From Anaerolineales bacterium (GTDB lineage Bacteria; Chloroflexota; Anaerolineae; Anaerolineales; Villigracilaceae), in assembly GCA_020634885.1 (NCBI GenBank), contig JACKAW010000004.1, positions 62,001-126,000 of the forward strand: a DNA stretch of 64,000 bases, read 5' to 3'. The notes beneath the pieces were generated by a model, which saw nothing but the letters and a program-made list of their open reading frames with translations, ran no database searches and was not told the DNA's origin. Made by a program: the position numbers and the translations under genes. Numbering within the stretch: the stretch's first letter is position 1; each line of letters opens with the position of its first letter. Below are positions 49,139 through 58,666 of this stretch, piece by piece.

Positions 49139-50971
49139 ATGTACGGCTGGCATCTAAAAATACTGCGCGTAAACCTCACTACTCGAAACGTCACTACTGA
49201 AAATGTAGACCCCAAAATTGCGCGCGATTATCTTGGCGGACGTGGGTGGGCGATCCATTATATGTACAAGGATATGGATCCGACTGTTGAGCCATTATCT
49301 CCTGAAAACATGCTCATCTTTGCCACGGGTCCGCTTACGGCAACCCCTGCGCCAACAGGTAATCGTTATATGGTGGTGACCAAATCTCCGCTCACGGGCG
49401 CACTGGCACACTCCAATTCTGGCGGCGAATTTCCAACATGGATGAAACGCACCGGCTTCGATATGTTCATCTTTGAAGGAAAAGCCTCAGAGCCAGTATA
49501 TGTTTTGGTGAATGAGGATCAGGTCGAAGTCCGGTCTGCGGCGCATGTGTGGGGCAAGGACGTGCATGAGACCACCGACATCCTCAAAGCAGAAATATCC
49601 GAGGATGCCCGCGTCGCTTGTATTGGACCGGCGGGCGAAAACCTTGCCTTGATGGCAGCGATCATGAACGATAAACATCGTGCCGCCGCTCGCTCTGGTG
49701 TGGGCGCAGTGATGGGAAGCAAGAATCTCAAAGCTGTTGTGGCAATGGGGAACAAGAACCCGCCTCTGCATGATGCAGAAGGGATGCGCTCCATCAGCGT
49801 GGCAACTTCGAAAAATGTAGGCGCGGATGTAAAGAAAGGCTCGAACATGCGTATTTACGGCACATCGTATGTGCCGCAGGTGACCAATACGCTTGGCATT
49901 TTACCCACGCGCAATTTTTTGCAAGGGACGTTTGAACACGTCCATAACGTGGATGGGGACGCGCTCAAAGATAACTATCTAATTCGCCATACCCCATGTT
50001 ATCGCTGTCCGCTCTCTTGCGGGCGCCTCACCGAAGTGCCAGATGGCCCGTACAAGGGCAAGGGTGAGGGACCCGAATACGAGACGATCTCATCTTTGGG
50101 GACGGGCTGTGGTGTGAGCAACCTTGCCGCATTGGTAAAAGCCAATTACCTCTGCAATGAATACGGCATGGATACCATCACGACCGGCATGACCATTGCG
50201 GTTGCAATGGAAATGTATGAAAAAGGATATATCTCTGAAGACGTGATCGGAATGCCGCTCAAATTTGGCGATCACGATGCCATGATCGAAATGATCAAAT
50301 TGATGGCGTATAACAAAGGCTTCGGTCAGGACTTGGCGCAGGGCAGTTACCGCTTGGCGGAAAAATACGGTCACCCCGAACTCGCCGTAACCACCCGCAA
50401 ACAGGAATTCCCCGGCTATGATCCGCGCGGTTCGCAGGGTATGGGTTTGTTGTACGCAACCTCCAACAAGGGCGCCTCTCACATGGAAGGGGATGTAGCC
50501 TACGAAGAAGTCTTTGGTGTGCCTGTGAAGGAAAATCCGCACAGCACCGAAGGCAAGCCGGAACTGGTGAAGCACTTTCAAGATTCGTTTGCGCTCATTG
50601 ATTCTTCCGGTCTGTGCGTCTTTGTTGCTATTCGCTATGTGTTCGATAAGAACCGCATGATCTGGCCCGAAACTCTCGCATCTATGATGAATTTGACCAC
50701 CGGCGCGGGATACACCCCCGCTGAAGTGATGAAAGCGGCAGATCGGGTCTACACACTGGAGCGCATGTTCCTCATCAAAGCTGGTTCTGGACCTGAATGG
50801 GACGTACTGCCAGACCGCATGACGAAAGAACCCCTGCCCGATGGACCCGCAAAAGGCATGGTGGCAGAACTTGATAAGATGCTGCCCGAGTTCTACGAAA
50901 AACGCGGCTGGGATGCGAAGGGATACCCCACCATAGAAAAGTTAATGGAATTGGAATTGCCGACTGGATAG
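49139..50971 (+). CDS. Aldehyde:ferredoxin oxidoreductase family (tungsten/molybdenum) enzyme
   Basis: Start at 49139, AAGGAG 6 nt upstream. 610 residues, family length. The opening LKILRVNLTTRNVTTENVDPKIARDYLGGRGWAIHYMYKDMDPTVEPLSPENMLIFATGPLTATPAPTGNRYMVVTKSPLTGALAHSNSGGEFP is diagnostic. The Fe-S Cys are in CYRCPLSCGR (about 284-293) and a fourth in DSSGLCVF (about 497). It oxidises aldehydes (or the reverse with reduced ferredoxin) using a W-bis-pterin cofactor, linking fermentation to ferredoxin. The MoaD-like gene upstream and moeA elsewhere serve cofactor assembly. A hairpin follows the stop. Confidence 0.94.
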   Translation: MYGWHLKILRVNLTTRNVTTENVDPKIARDYLGGRGWAIHYMYKDMDPTVEPLSPENMLIFATGPLTATPAPTGNRYMVVTKSPLTGALAHSNSGGEFPTWMKRTGFDMFIFEGKASEPVYVLVNEDQVEVRSAAHVWGKDVHETTDILKAEISEDARVACIGPAGENLALMAAIMNDKHRAAARSGVGAVMGSKNLKAVVAMGNKNPPLHDAEGMRSISVATSKNVGADVKKGSNMRIYGTSYVPQVTNTLGILPTRNFLQGTFEHVHNVDGDALKDNYLIRHTPCYRCPLSCGRLTEVPDGPYKGKGEGPEYETISSLGTGCGVSNLAALVKANYLCNEYGMDTITTGMTIAVAMEMYEKGYISEDVIGMPLKFGDHDAMIEMIKLMAYNKGFGQDLAQGSYRLAEKYGHPELAVTTRKQEFPGYDPRGSQGMGLLYATSNKGASHMEGDVAYEEVFGVPVKENPHSTEGKPELVKHFQDSFALIDSSGLCVFVAIRYVFDKNRMIWPETLASMMNLTTGAGYTPAEVMKAADRVYTLERMFLIKAGSGPEWDVLPDRMTKEPLPDGPAKGMVAELDKMLPEFYEKRGWDAKGYPTIEKLMELELPTG

Positions 50972-50979
50972 TTTTGTGA

Positions 50980-51011
50980 GATGCCCAAACCCGAAAGGGA
51001 CTGGGCATCTC
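50980..51011 (+). terminator. Hairpin/terminator after the AOR gene
   Basis: AGATGCCCA pairs with TGGGCATCT (50979-51011 region), followed after a few bases by a T-run at 51017-51022. It lies only 22 nt before the next start codon, so it may attenuate rather than stop. Confidence 0.6.
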
Positions 51012-51032
51012 TATTGTTTTTTGGAGGAAAAA

Positions 51033-52256
51033 ATGTCTACTATTGATCAAGCAGTTCAATTGATCCGTCAGGGTAATAAAAAGGAAGCCCAGAAGATATT
51101 GCAGGCTGCGATCAAATCAAACCCTAAAGATGTACCAGCCTGGTTTTGGTATGTAGAAACTTGTTCCACTGATAAAGAGCGCATTCAACTTTTGGAAGTT
51201 TGCCAGAAGATGAACCCCGGCAATACGCAGGTTGCCCAGGCATTACAAACACTGAAGGGGAAATATAATGTTTCGTCTTCGCAGCCAGCGAAACACATTG
51301 CGCCGTTTCAAAGCATAGAGTCTGACTCTGCGTCGTTCACTCAAGCAGACCTACACAGCGAACCGTTTCTCAATTCGTATCCACCTGCGGAACCTGAGTC
51401 GTTTCGCGATAACTTATTTTCCGGCGATACGCGTTCTTCATTCGGCTACGAAGAACCGAAACAGCCGGAAAATCCATGGGAAGATTCTTCAGAGTACAAA
51501 CCCTTCTCCTCTTCCGATCTATCATCTGATCCGTTTCCACAAAATAAGAAGAAAGAAGCGTGGGAGGCGGATTATTCTGATTATGAAGATACCTCCATGC
51601 TCTCAAGAAAGCCAAAACCGGTAGTGAAAACCTATTCAACCTTTGATGCCTGGATGACCGTCATGTCTTTTAGCGATATCAAAGCATATGAGGATGTTTT
51701 GGATGATCCCGAAGCGGGACTTGGACGGGCTTTTACATGGATTGCGATTGCGGGGGCGGTTAATGCGTTGGTGGTGCCTGCGTTGTTTCTTACCAACCCT
51801 CAATATGGGGAGGTATTGCAAATGCCCGAATTCCGCCAACTTTCCCAGTCTTACAACATGAGCGCACTTCTGGTTCTCGTTACAGTGATCATGTTGTTGG
51901 TTGCTCCGATCAGCAGCGTGGTTGGGCTGGTGCTCACAGGCGGGCTTCAAAACCTGTTGGCGAGAATGTTTGGCGGCACGGGGAATTTTTCCCGTACCGT
52001 TTATGCCATTGCCGCATACCTGGCGCCAACCACAATCGCCATTTCACTTCTAACAATGATCCCCATCGTAGGGCAGTGCCTGTCTGCTCCGTTGGGATTT
52101 TATAGCTTGTATATGAATATTCGAGCATTGCGGGCGGCTCATTCCATGTCCACTGGTGCGGCGCTTGGCGCGGTCCTTGCCCCCGGGATTTTGGTTTTCA
52201 TTTTTGCCTGCCTTTTGATGATGTTCGCAGGCAGCGCCTCTGGATTTGCATCGTAA
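51033..52256 (+). CDS. TPR and Yip1-domain membrane protein
   Basis: Start at 51033, GGAGG about 5 nt upstream. 407 residues. The N-terminal 60 residues are a TPR-like helical pair (AVQLIRQGNKKEAQKILQAAIKSNPKDVPAWFWYVET), followed by a disordered, Ser/Pro/Glu-rich linker (about 75-205). The C-terminal ~200 residues are a Yip1/YIF1-type membrane domain with five helices (FGDIKAYEDV-like start, TWIAIAGAVNALVVP ... VLAPGILVFIFACLLMMFAG). Function unknown; the layout suggests a membrane scaffold. Confidence 0.82.
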   Translation: MSTIDQAVQLIRQGNKKEAQKILQAAIKSNPKDVPAWFWYVETCSTDKERIQLLEVCQKMNPGNTQVAQALQTLKGKYNVSSSQPAKHIAPFQSIESDSASFTQADLHSEPFLNSYPPAEPESFRDNLFSGDTRSSFGYEEPKQPENPWEDSSEYKPFSSSDLSSDPFPQNKKKEAWEADYSDYEDTSMLSRKPKPVVKTYSTFDAWMTVMSFSDIKAYEDVLDDPEAGLGRAFTWIAIAGAVNALVVPALFLTNPQYGEVLQMPEFRQLSQSYNMSALLVLVTVIMLLVAPISSVVGLVLTGGLQNLLARMFGGTGNFSRTVYAIAAYLAPTTIAISLLTMIPIVGQCLSAPLGFYSLYMNIRALRAAHSMSTGAALGAVLAPGILVFIFACLLMMFAGSASGFAS

Positions 52257-52312
52257 ATTTCAGTATTTTTTTATGAAAGAGGTGGATAAAGAACCGCCTC
52301 TTTTCTTTTACC

Positions 52313-52828
52313 ATGACTGATACCCCTGCCAACCTTCTCTGTAAAGCCTGCGGACTATGCTGCTCCGGGCATCTTTTCTCTTGGGTACGATTGAATGCCC
52401 CCGAACTCGACCCCGTGGAAAAACTCGGCATAAAAGTGATCCGCAACGATCCCCGTCAGCGCGGATTTTTGCAACCATGCTCCATGTGGCAGAGCACATG
52501 CGTTATCTATGCCTCGCCAGATTATCCCCGTAGCTGTAAAAAATTCAATTGCCAGGTTCTACGTCGATTACAAGATGATGATATTTCCTTCCCAGAGGCA
52601 ATGGCAATGGTCGCAGAAATATTGGAATTGATCCGTGAAATCGAATCAATATTGCCAGGATCGGCGAATGAAAGTTTCCGCGAGCGAATGATCGCACAAA
52701 AAGAAAGACTCGAAATTAAACCAGAACTCCTCCCGTATGAGGAGGAGCTTCTAAGCAAAACCCGGAAGTTGTTGGATTGGTACATCTACCGCTTTGGCGT
52801 GGATGAGTTTTTGGATTACGAGAATTAA
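52313..52828 (+). CDS. YkgJ-family cysteine-cluster protein
   Basis: 171 residues with the YkgJ CxxCxxxCC-type arrangement: LCKACGLCCSG at the start and QPCSMWQSTCVIYASPDYPRSCKKFNCQVL in the middle, eight Cys in all with a Pro-rich spacing. They probably bind a metal or an Fe-S cluster. The C-terminal half is helical and charged. It shares no clear unit with its neighbours; recJ converges on it with 3 nt between the stops. Confidence 0.85.
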   Translation: MTDTPANLLCKACGLCCSGHLFSWVRLNAPELDPVEKLGIKVIRNDPRQRGFLQPCSMWQSTCVIYASPDYPRSCKKFNCQVLRRLQDDDISFPEAMAMVAEILELIREIESILPGSANESFRERMIAQKERLEIKPELLPYEEELLSKTRKLLDWYIYRFGVDEFLDYEN

Positions 52829-52831
52829 GAA

Positions 52832-55102
52832 TTACTTGATGATCTTTTCCACATCTTCCACTGTTCTAAAATAATTTCGGTACGCAACCGTTTCATTCAA
52901 CACCCCTCTTAAAGCGATGAACAACTCTGCTTGCAGGTATGGATTTTGCTCCTGCGTTTCTTTGGATAGAAGAACCGCATCATCCTCGATTGAAACGGAT
53001 AGCTGACCCCCAGCCGCCAGCCACTCCAAGCCGAGTTGAATGGCGCTCTCACGCGCAGCGGATGCCGCAGCCAGTTCGGAGATGGTCGTCTTTCCGCGCC
53101 GTTGGTTGAGGACGAATTTACACAAGCCTGCCAAATAGGTCAGGAATTCATCGGGCTTTTGTTCGGAGGGGGCAATGCCAAACACATATACAATTTTTGG
53201 TTTGACAATTTCCAACGCTTTGCGCAATTCGGCGGGCGAGGGCGGCGCGGTGTAGATGGTCAGTTCATCAGCTTCGGTCAAGTCGAGGCGGTGGACGCCT
53301 GCGGCGCGGTCGGGACCTTCTGCCCAGATTAAGGTTGAAGGTTGCAGGTTTAGCATTGCGTTTTGCAATCTCAAATCTCTGATCTCTAATCTCTGTTCTC
53401 GAACTTCAACCGGCTGTTCTTCTGTGACTCGAAATTCTTTGAATTGCAGCGTCACCTGCTTTTGCCCGCGGAAGGTCGTTCCGCGCAGAGTGAAGGCAAT
53501 GTCGAATTTTGTTTCGGTTGGCGGCAATTCTTCGCCTGCGCCACCCCACCATAAAAAGCTGCCAACCTCGCCGTTCTCATCTTCCACATTCAAGCGGATG
53601 TGTTCTTTCGTCTTCCCTATTTCGCGGATAGATTTCAAAGTCACATTACGGGTTGCTAACGTCAATACCGGGTTGCCCGCGCCGAAGGGGGCGAGCAGTT
53701 CCAAACTTTCGGCGAGGTCAAGGTTCAGGTCAGAGAGGCCAAGCCAGGCGTCGATCTGAAGCGTGGCTTCTTCTCGTATCAGTTCGCCCAGTTGTTTTTC
53801 GATCGCTTTGCCGAGTCCTCTTCTGAATGCGGACAAGTCATCTTTTTTTAACGACATGCCTGCCGCCATGGGGTGACCGCCGAAACCGAGCAGCAAATCT
53901 TTTTGGGTGGTGATAGCTTCGGTAATATGCAAGCCTTCGATGGAACGCGCCGAGCCGCGCAGAATACCGTCCTCTGATTCGTTGAAGAGGATGGCGGGTT
54001 TGTGATAGCGGTCAACGAGTTTGTTGGCGACGATGCCCACCACACCACCGGGCCAGTTGGGGTGCGAGAGCACGATGACGGGTTGATTGAGCAGGTCGGG
54101 GTTTTCTTTGAGTTGGGCTTCTGCCGCATCGGTGACTTGTTTGGTGAGCAGGCGGCGTTGGGCGTTTAGTCCTTCGATCTGGGTGGCGACTACGCGTGCG
54201 CGGGCGGGGTCGTTGGTAATGAGTAAATCGACAGCGGGGTTTGCATCGCTGAGACGACCCAGTGCGTTGAGGCGCGGCGCAAAGGTGAAGCCGATGGTTT
54301 CTTCGGTGAGTGAATCGAAATTTGCACTTGCCAGTTCTGCCATCACTCGCAAGCCGATGCGGTTTGTATTACGCAGTTGCTCAATGCCTTGCTTGGCAAG
54401 CGCACGGGTTTCACTTTGCAGCAAGGCAACATCGGCGATTAAACCCAACGCCACCAAATCCAATAATTCCGCACTCTGCATTCCGCCTTCTGCACTTAAG
54501 AGCGCTTCTGCCAATTTATACGCCACGCCCACGCCTGCCAAATTTTTTAGCGGATGATTCTCTGGCAATAATTTTGGGTTGATGATGGCTTTTGCATTCG
54601 GCAGTGTTTCGCCAAGGTCGTGATGGTCGGTGACGATGACGGTTAGCCCATGCGAATTGGCGTAGTCAATCGCTTCGTGGGCGGTGATGCCGGTGTCGCA
54701 GGTCAGTAAAAGTTTTGCGCCATTATCAATGATCGGTTTAAGTGATTCGATGTGAACGCCGTGGCTTTCTTTTCCGCGCACGGGCACATAGTAGGTCACA
54801 TTGGCGTTTAGCGCGCGCAGGGTCTGCACCAGCAGGGCGGTGGAGGTTTGACCGTCCACGTCGAAATCGCCCCACACGCAGATTTTATCTCCGTTGCGGA
54901 TAGCCACCTGGATGGGTTCGGCGGCTTCGGCGATATTTGGGAACTGTGAGGGCGGTGTCTTCTCAGGATAAAGAAACGCCTCTGCCTCGACGGGGGAGCT
55001 GATTCCGCGCCGGAGGAGAGTCTGCGCGATGAGGGGGGGCAAGCCCAAGTCATGGAAAGAAGCGGGGATTTCTACGGGGTGAGGGTCGAGCCAAAGAGTC
55101 AT
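52832..55102 (-). CDS. recJ: Single-stranded-DNA-specific exonuclease RecJ
   Basis: 756 residues, longer than E. coli RecJ (577) because of a C-terminal extension (about 570-756). DHH motifs: WGDFDVDGQTSTALL (motif I), LLTCDTGITAHEAIDYANSHGLTVIVTDHHDLGE (motifs II-III, DHH), GVGVAYKLAEALL, and the DHHA1 part with VIVLSHPNWPGGVVGIVANKLVDRYHKPAI...GSARSIEGLHITEAI...GGHPMAAGMSL (GGHxxAAG). 5'-3' exonuclease in recombination and mismatch repair. The frame opens 9 nt after a TAAAAT box, so the transcript may be nearly leaderless. Confidence 0.95.
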   Translation of the reverse strand: MTLWLDPHPVEIPASFHDLGLPPLIAQTLLRRGISSPVEAEAFLYPEKTPPSQFPNIAEAAEPIQVAIRNGDKICVWGDFDVDGQTSTALLVQTLRALNANVTYYVPVRGKESHGVHIESLKPIIDNGAKLLLTCDTGITAHEAIDYANSHGLTVIVTDHHDLGETLPNAKAIINPKLLPENHPLKNLAGVGVAYKLAEALLSAEGGMQSAELLDLVALGLIADVALLQSETRALAKQGIEQLRNTNRIGLRVMAELASANFDSLTEETIGFTFAPRLNALGRLSDANPAVDLLITNDPARARVVATQIEGLNAQRRLLTKQVTDAAEAQLKENPDLLNQPVIVLSHPNWPGGVVGIVANKLVDRYHKPAILFNESEDGILRGSARSIEGLHITEAITTQKDLLLGFGGHPMAAGMSLKKDDLSAFRRGLGKAIEKQLGELIREEATLQIDAWLGLSDLNLDLAESLELLAPFGAGNPVLTLATRNVTLKSIREIGKTKEHIRLNVEDENGEVGSFLWWGGAGEELPPTETKFDIAFTLRGTTFRGQKQVTLQFKEFRVTEEQPVEVREQRLEIRDLRLQNAMLNLQPSTLIWAEGPDRAAGVHRLDLTEADELTIYTAPPSPAELRKALEIVKPKIVYVFGIAPSEQKPDEFLTYLAGLCKFVLNQRRGKTTISELAAASAARESAIQLGLEWLAAGGQLSVSIEDDAVLLSKETQEQNPYLQAELFIALRGVLNETVAYRNYFRTVEDVEKIIK

Positions 55103-55234
55103 AATGCGTTGATTTTAATCCATAAAAGTAAATGTACTTTTGGGGGAGAAAAAACACCTTATTTGCCTGTATTCTTTGGTACGATTGCATGGCTGAATTT
55201 GACTGGGGTTAATTTTCATTCAAAGGAGGATGAG

Positions 55235-57100
55235 TTGAAAAAGAGGTCTGGAATTTACATTGTTGGGGGAATTGTGTTGTGTATCGCGCTTTTGTTTTTA
55301 GCCTATGTTGGTTTACGCCTGACGCAGGGCGGTGAGCGCCCCGTAGTTTTTATTCAATCTCCATCCAGTAACTTAATTCTTGATTCAGGCGAAGGGTTGG
55401 CTGTTGTGGTTTACGCCGAATCAGACGCCGGGCTGGAAAAAATCTCACTGTATGTGGATGGTGAGTTGTATGCTGAAGAAACCGGAGCGAATGAAAATTC
55501 GCTAACTGTTGTTTTTCCTTGGTACGCAGAGAAATTGGGTGGGCATACGTTGGAAGTAAAAGCTGTGGATCGCTTCAATCGTCCCAGTGATCCAGTTCAG
55601 TTAATGGTAGGGGTGGAGGCTTCCAAGCCAGATACGATGGATTACGAATATGTCCCTACGCCGGAAACAGTAGATGACGGCGGAACTGAAGCAGCTGGTT
55701 CCATCGTTCCGGCTGTTAATGGAGATCGCGTAATCGTTTCAGAAGATGGGAGTTTTGGTGTTCCACCGACAGATGAAGAAGTGATGCTTCTGCCTCATGC
55801 TGATGATGTGAACCCTTCCATTACTTTGTTCACTGCCGAACCGGGGCGCAATGGGCATCAGGTGCAAATCCGCTATCGCATAGAGGCGGAAGATGATCTT
55901 GGTATTGACCGCTTTGAACTTTCGGCATCGAACACGACTACCGGCGAAACTTCTCCTCGAACCACCTTGTGTTTTGGTGAACCTGTATGTGTTGTAGAGG
56001 ATGTCTATCCGTTTGCGAGTGCCGGTGCCTGGCTGTTTCAGGTACAGGCAATTGATACAAGCGGACAGTCGTCTGTCGTGCAGACAACAGCGGTGGAAAT
56101 TGTGGAAAACCCGGGTTTTGAGCCTGCTATTGGAATTTTAGACCCGGCGGTGATTGATCGCTTAATAACAAATTGGATGCGGGATGACCGTCCGCGAACA
56201 ATAACAAACCTTGAGGTTTTTGAACCCATCATAATCGCGGATTTAAGTTTCCCGGCGGGAGCGCTTGAAGACATCCAAATGGAATTAACACCGGGCTACG
56301 CTTTAATGGAACCGATCTATGGGTTTCCACCAGGTATGGTGCGTGATGTGGTCCAAGTCCGGTCTGTTATTCCGCCGATTGCAGCTTGGGGCGGGTATGA
56401 CAATCTTGTTCTTGTTATCAAGGTTGACAGTCAAGACCTTCCCGACAACGAAAGAGGAGAGCGGTTTCCGTTGCGTGGTAACCCCACCACTCTGACTATT
56501 ACCGATGAGATCATTGCCAACGGCTACGTTTTTGAAACGGCTGTCTGGGCGAGATGCGGCGGTTTGAATTGGGATGTGCATTGGGAATTGTTCTGGAATG
56601 GGCAGTTGATCGAGTCGGGACCTATCTTCACTGTCCGCACTGCGCCGTGTCTGCCGCCTCCCAGCGCCGCGCCGATAATCACAAGCTTGCAGGGATATAG
56701 CAACTCCGAGATTTGTGGAAACGCTTCTGCCTGCACCGTGCTGACGTGGCAGGCATCAGGTCACCCTGAACCGACCGACCCGACCGTTGAATTACCGATG
56801 ACCTCCCTCGGTGTCTATCGTTGGGCGCCTGTTGCCATTGGTCGGCTTGATGCTTTGGGTGCCAACCCTGATGATTTTCTAAGGGAAACATTTTGGTATG
56901 TAACGAACGATAATGAGTTTACACAGCGAATGCCTTGTGCGCCTCCTGAAACCATCCTGACCTATGCCTTCACCCTAGTCCCCATGACTTATATTGGTCC
57001 CGGAGAAAGTATTTATAGCAACGACGGCTCGACGCTTGCCCATATCGAAGCCTGCAAAACTTTACCGTATAACGAGATCGGTGGACTACAGCCGAGGTAG
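55235..57100 (+). CDS. Large exported beta-sandwich protein, TTG start
   Basis: TTG at 55235 is the best start: AAAGGAGG (55222-55229) ends 5 nt upstream, and earlier in-frame codons lie within recJ's promoter region. 621 residues. Basic start and one transmembrane or signal helix (about 5-28, IYIVGGIVLCIALLFLAYVG), then Ig-like modules (IQSPSSNLILDSGEGLAVVVYAESDAGLEKISLYVDGELYAEE ... LEVKAVDRFNRPSDPVQLMVGVE; then VQIRYRIEAEDDLGIDRFELSASN), ending in a Cys-containing part. It is probably surface exposed. The next gene begins 3 nt after the stop. Confidence 0.78.
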   Translation: MKKRSGIYIVGGIVLCIALLFLAYVGLRLTQGGERPVVFIQSPSSNLILDSGEGLAVVVYAESDAGLEKISLYVDGELYAEETGANENSLTVVFPWYAEKLGGHTLEVKAVDRFNRPSDPVQLMVGVEASKPDTMDYEYVPTPETVDDGGTEAAGSIVPAVNGDRVIVSEDGSFGVPPTDEEVMLLPHADDVNPSITLFTAEPGRNGHQVQIRYRIEAEDDLGIDRFELSASNTTTGETSPRTTLCFGEPVCVVEDVYPFASAGAWLFQVQAIDTSGQSSVVQTTAVEIVENPGFEPAIGILDPAVIDRLITNWMRDDRPRTITNLEVFEPIIIADLSFPAGALEDIQMELTPGYALMEPIYGFPPGMVRDVVQVRSVIPPIAAWGGYDNLVLVIKVDSQDLPDNERGERFPLRGNPTTLTITDEIIANGYVFETAVWARCGGLNWDVHWELFWNGQLIESGPIFTVRTAPCLPPPSAAPIITSLQGYSNSEICGNASACTVLTWQASGHPEPTDPTVELPMTSLGVYRWAPVAIGRLDALGANPDDFLRETFWYVTNDNEFTQRMPCAPPETILTYAFTLVPMTYIGPGESIYSNDGSTLAHIEACKTLPYNEIGGLQPR

Positions 57101-57103
57101 ATC

Positions 57104-58003
57104 ATGAAAATAAAAATATTCCACTTTTTTGCACTTTGCGCCTTTTGGCTTGCTGCCTGTAATATCCCCGTGGATATGATGATGGGCGGCGGAGATTCTG
57201 CTGCCATTGTTTACCCGGTGGATGGAGCGCAGTTTCAAATTGGCGATGTGGTGGACGTGAAAACCCTGGTGAACTTTTCTGCTGGAGCTTCTTCTGCCAT
57301 TCTGTTGGTCAATGGTGTTCCGTATCGCGCAGATGATTTCACTCAACCGATTCCTTCAGGATACACCTTCCAACCGTGGACGCCGACCGAAGAAGGAGAA
57401 TTCAACTTGCAGGTCCGCCTCAGCGGCGCAGACGGGGGATTTGATTCACAAACTGTAACTGTTTTCGTCGGGGCGGCTTCTTCTATTCCCACGCCGATTG
57501 AATCTACAGAAGCATCCCCAACAGACATTACCCAAACTGACGAACCTCAAACCTCGGCAACTGCTACTGTAAGCGTAGTTCAGCCAACTGCGACAATTCA
57601 GCTAGCGCCTCCCTCCCTAACGCCGACAGTCTTTATCCCACCGACATTAACACCTACGGTTATTGTTCCTGCAAATTCCTCGATTTCCGGCTCGGTGTAC
57701 CGTGACGAGAATGGGAATGGCAATTTCAATCCGGCGGACGCTCCGTTATCTGGTGTGACGGTCTTCCTGGGAACTGGAGCCTGCCCATCCAGTGGGTTTC
57801 AGTCTGCGCAGACCAATGGTGAGGGTAGGTATACCTTCTCTGGTCTATTTGCGGGAACCTACTGCATTACAGTTGATGTTGGTTCGTTACCCAGTATCGG
57901 CGGCACATGGCAGGCTAGTTTGCCAAACCCCAAAGAAACATCGGTGGCTGAAAGCGAGAGTAAAGGCGGAATGAATTTCATGTTTCAGCCGATCATTCAG
58001 TAG
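57104..58003 (+). CDS. Lipoprotein with Ig-like and SdrD-B-type domains
   Basis: 299 residues. Lipobox LAAC (Cys at about 19). A first beta domain (VYPVDGAQFQIGDVVDVKTLVNFSAGASSAILLVNGVPYRADDF ... GEFNLQVRLSGADGGFDSQTVTVFVG) is followed by a Pro/Thr linker (about 125-190) and a C-terminal SdrD-B/CnaB-like domain (ISGSVYRDENGNGNFNPADAPLSGVTVFLGTGACPSSGFQSAQTNGEGRYTFSGLFAGTYCITVDVGSL). The latter fold usually carries Ca sites or isopeptide bonds in surface adhesins. It shares the operon with the gene at 55235. Confidence 0.82.
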   Translation: MKIKIFHFFALCAFWLAACNIPVDMMMGGGDSAAIVYPVDGAQFQIGDVVDVKTLVNFSAGASSAILLVNGVPYRADDFTQPIPSGYTFQPWTPTEEGEFNLQVRLSGADGGFDSQTVTVFVGAASSIPTPIESTEASPTDITQTDEPQTSATATVSVVQPTATIQLAPPSLTPTVFIPPTLTPTVIVPANSSISGSVYRDENGNGNFNPADAPLSGVTVFLGTGACPSSGFQSAQTNGEGRYTFSGLFAGTYCITVDVGSLPSIGGTWQASLPNPKETSVAESESKGGMNFMFQPIIQ

Positions 58004-58071
58004 GAGGAAATGCTTGAAGATGTGTGTGGGGATGATGGGGTGAAACAGATTTCAGTTACGAAGGAGGCGGA

Positions 58072-58278
58072 TCATGCATCCGTCTCCTTCTCTGGGAAAA
58101 ATATTTCTTCGATCTTCATCGCAAACAGATCTGCGATCTTGAATGCCAGTGGCAGGCTTGGGTCGTATTTGCCGGTTTCAATGGCGTTGACGGTTTGGCG
58201 CGAGACGCCCAGTTTTTCAGCAAGGTCTGCTTGTGACCAATCCCTTTCAGCGCGCAGAACTTTGAGCCGGTTTTTCAT
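58072..58278 (-). CDS. XRE-family HTH transcriptional regulator (small)
   Basis: Start at 58278 (MKNRLKVLRAERDWSQADLAEKLGVSRQTVNAIETGKYDPSLPLAFKIADLFAMKIEEIFFPEKETDA), AGGA about 7 nt upstream. 68 residues, a single HTH_3 domain (about 1-55) with the recognition helix SRQTVNAIETGKY. Its start overlaps the stop of the upstream membrane-protein gene (ATGA). Members of this group (short HTH plus membrane partner, as in YozG/YvaO-type pairs) often repress their own operon. A matching operator lies in the promoter. Confidence 0.9.
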   Translation of the reverse strand: MKNRLKVLRAERDWSQADLAEKLGVSRQTVNAIETGKYDPSLPLAFKIADLFAMKIEEIFFPEKETDA

Positions 58279-58664
58279 TGGTATTTCCTTGAGAAATATC
58301 CGAGGCTGATGCCCCAAAAGGCGACCAGCATGGGGAAGATCAGGAAGGTGGAGAATTTGGGAAAGCCGATATTTTCAAGGAAGCCATAACTGAAGGTGAT
58401 GAAACCCGTCAGTGCAGCGGAGAAGGAAACTGCATAGAGTTGGATGCGCTGCTGGAGTTCGTCGCTTGCAATGAGCATGCGCATGATGGCAATGATGACG
58501 AACCCGGTTGGAATGGCGGGGAGCAGGGTGATGACGACTTGCACGGCTTTCGAGAGTTCGTAGCGTTGCAGGGTGATGATGCTTGACACTAATAAGGCGA
58601 CATAAGCGATGGATGCAAATGCGAGTTCCTTGCTGTACCGTTTCATAACTTGTTTTTGGTTCAT
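58275..58664 (-). CDS. Four-helix membrane protein, partner of the XRE regulator
   Basis: Start at 58664, GGAG about 7 nt upstream. 129 residues with four hydrophobic helices (about 15-33, 40-62, 75-95, 100-122) and a short cytoplasmic start. The order 'membrane protein then small HTH' recurs in bacteria as a two-gene unit in which the membrane protein may sense a signal. I do not recognise a named family. Upstream, separated by 2 nt, is a 52-residue Gly-rich membrane protein gene. Confidence 0.8.
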   Translation of the reverse strand: MNQKQVMKRYSKELAFASIAYVALLVSSIITLQRYELSKAVQVVITLLPAIPTGFVIIAIMRMLIASDELQQRIQLYAVSFSAALTGFITFSYGFLENIGFPKFSTFLIFPMLVAFWGISLGYFSRKYQ

Positions 58665-58666
58665 GG

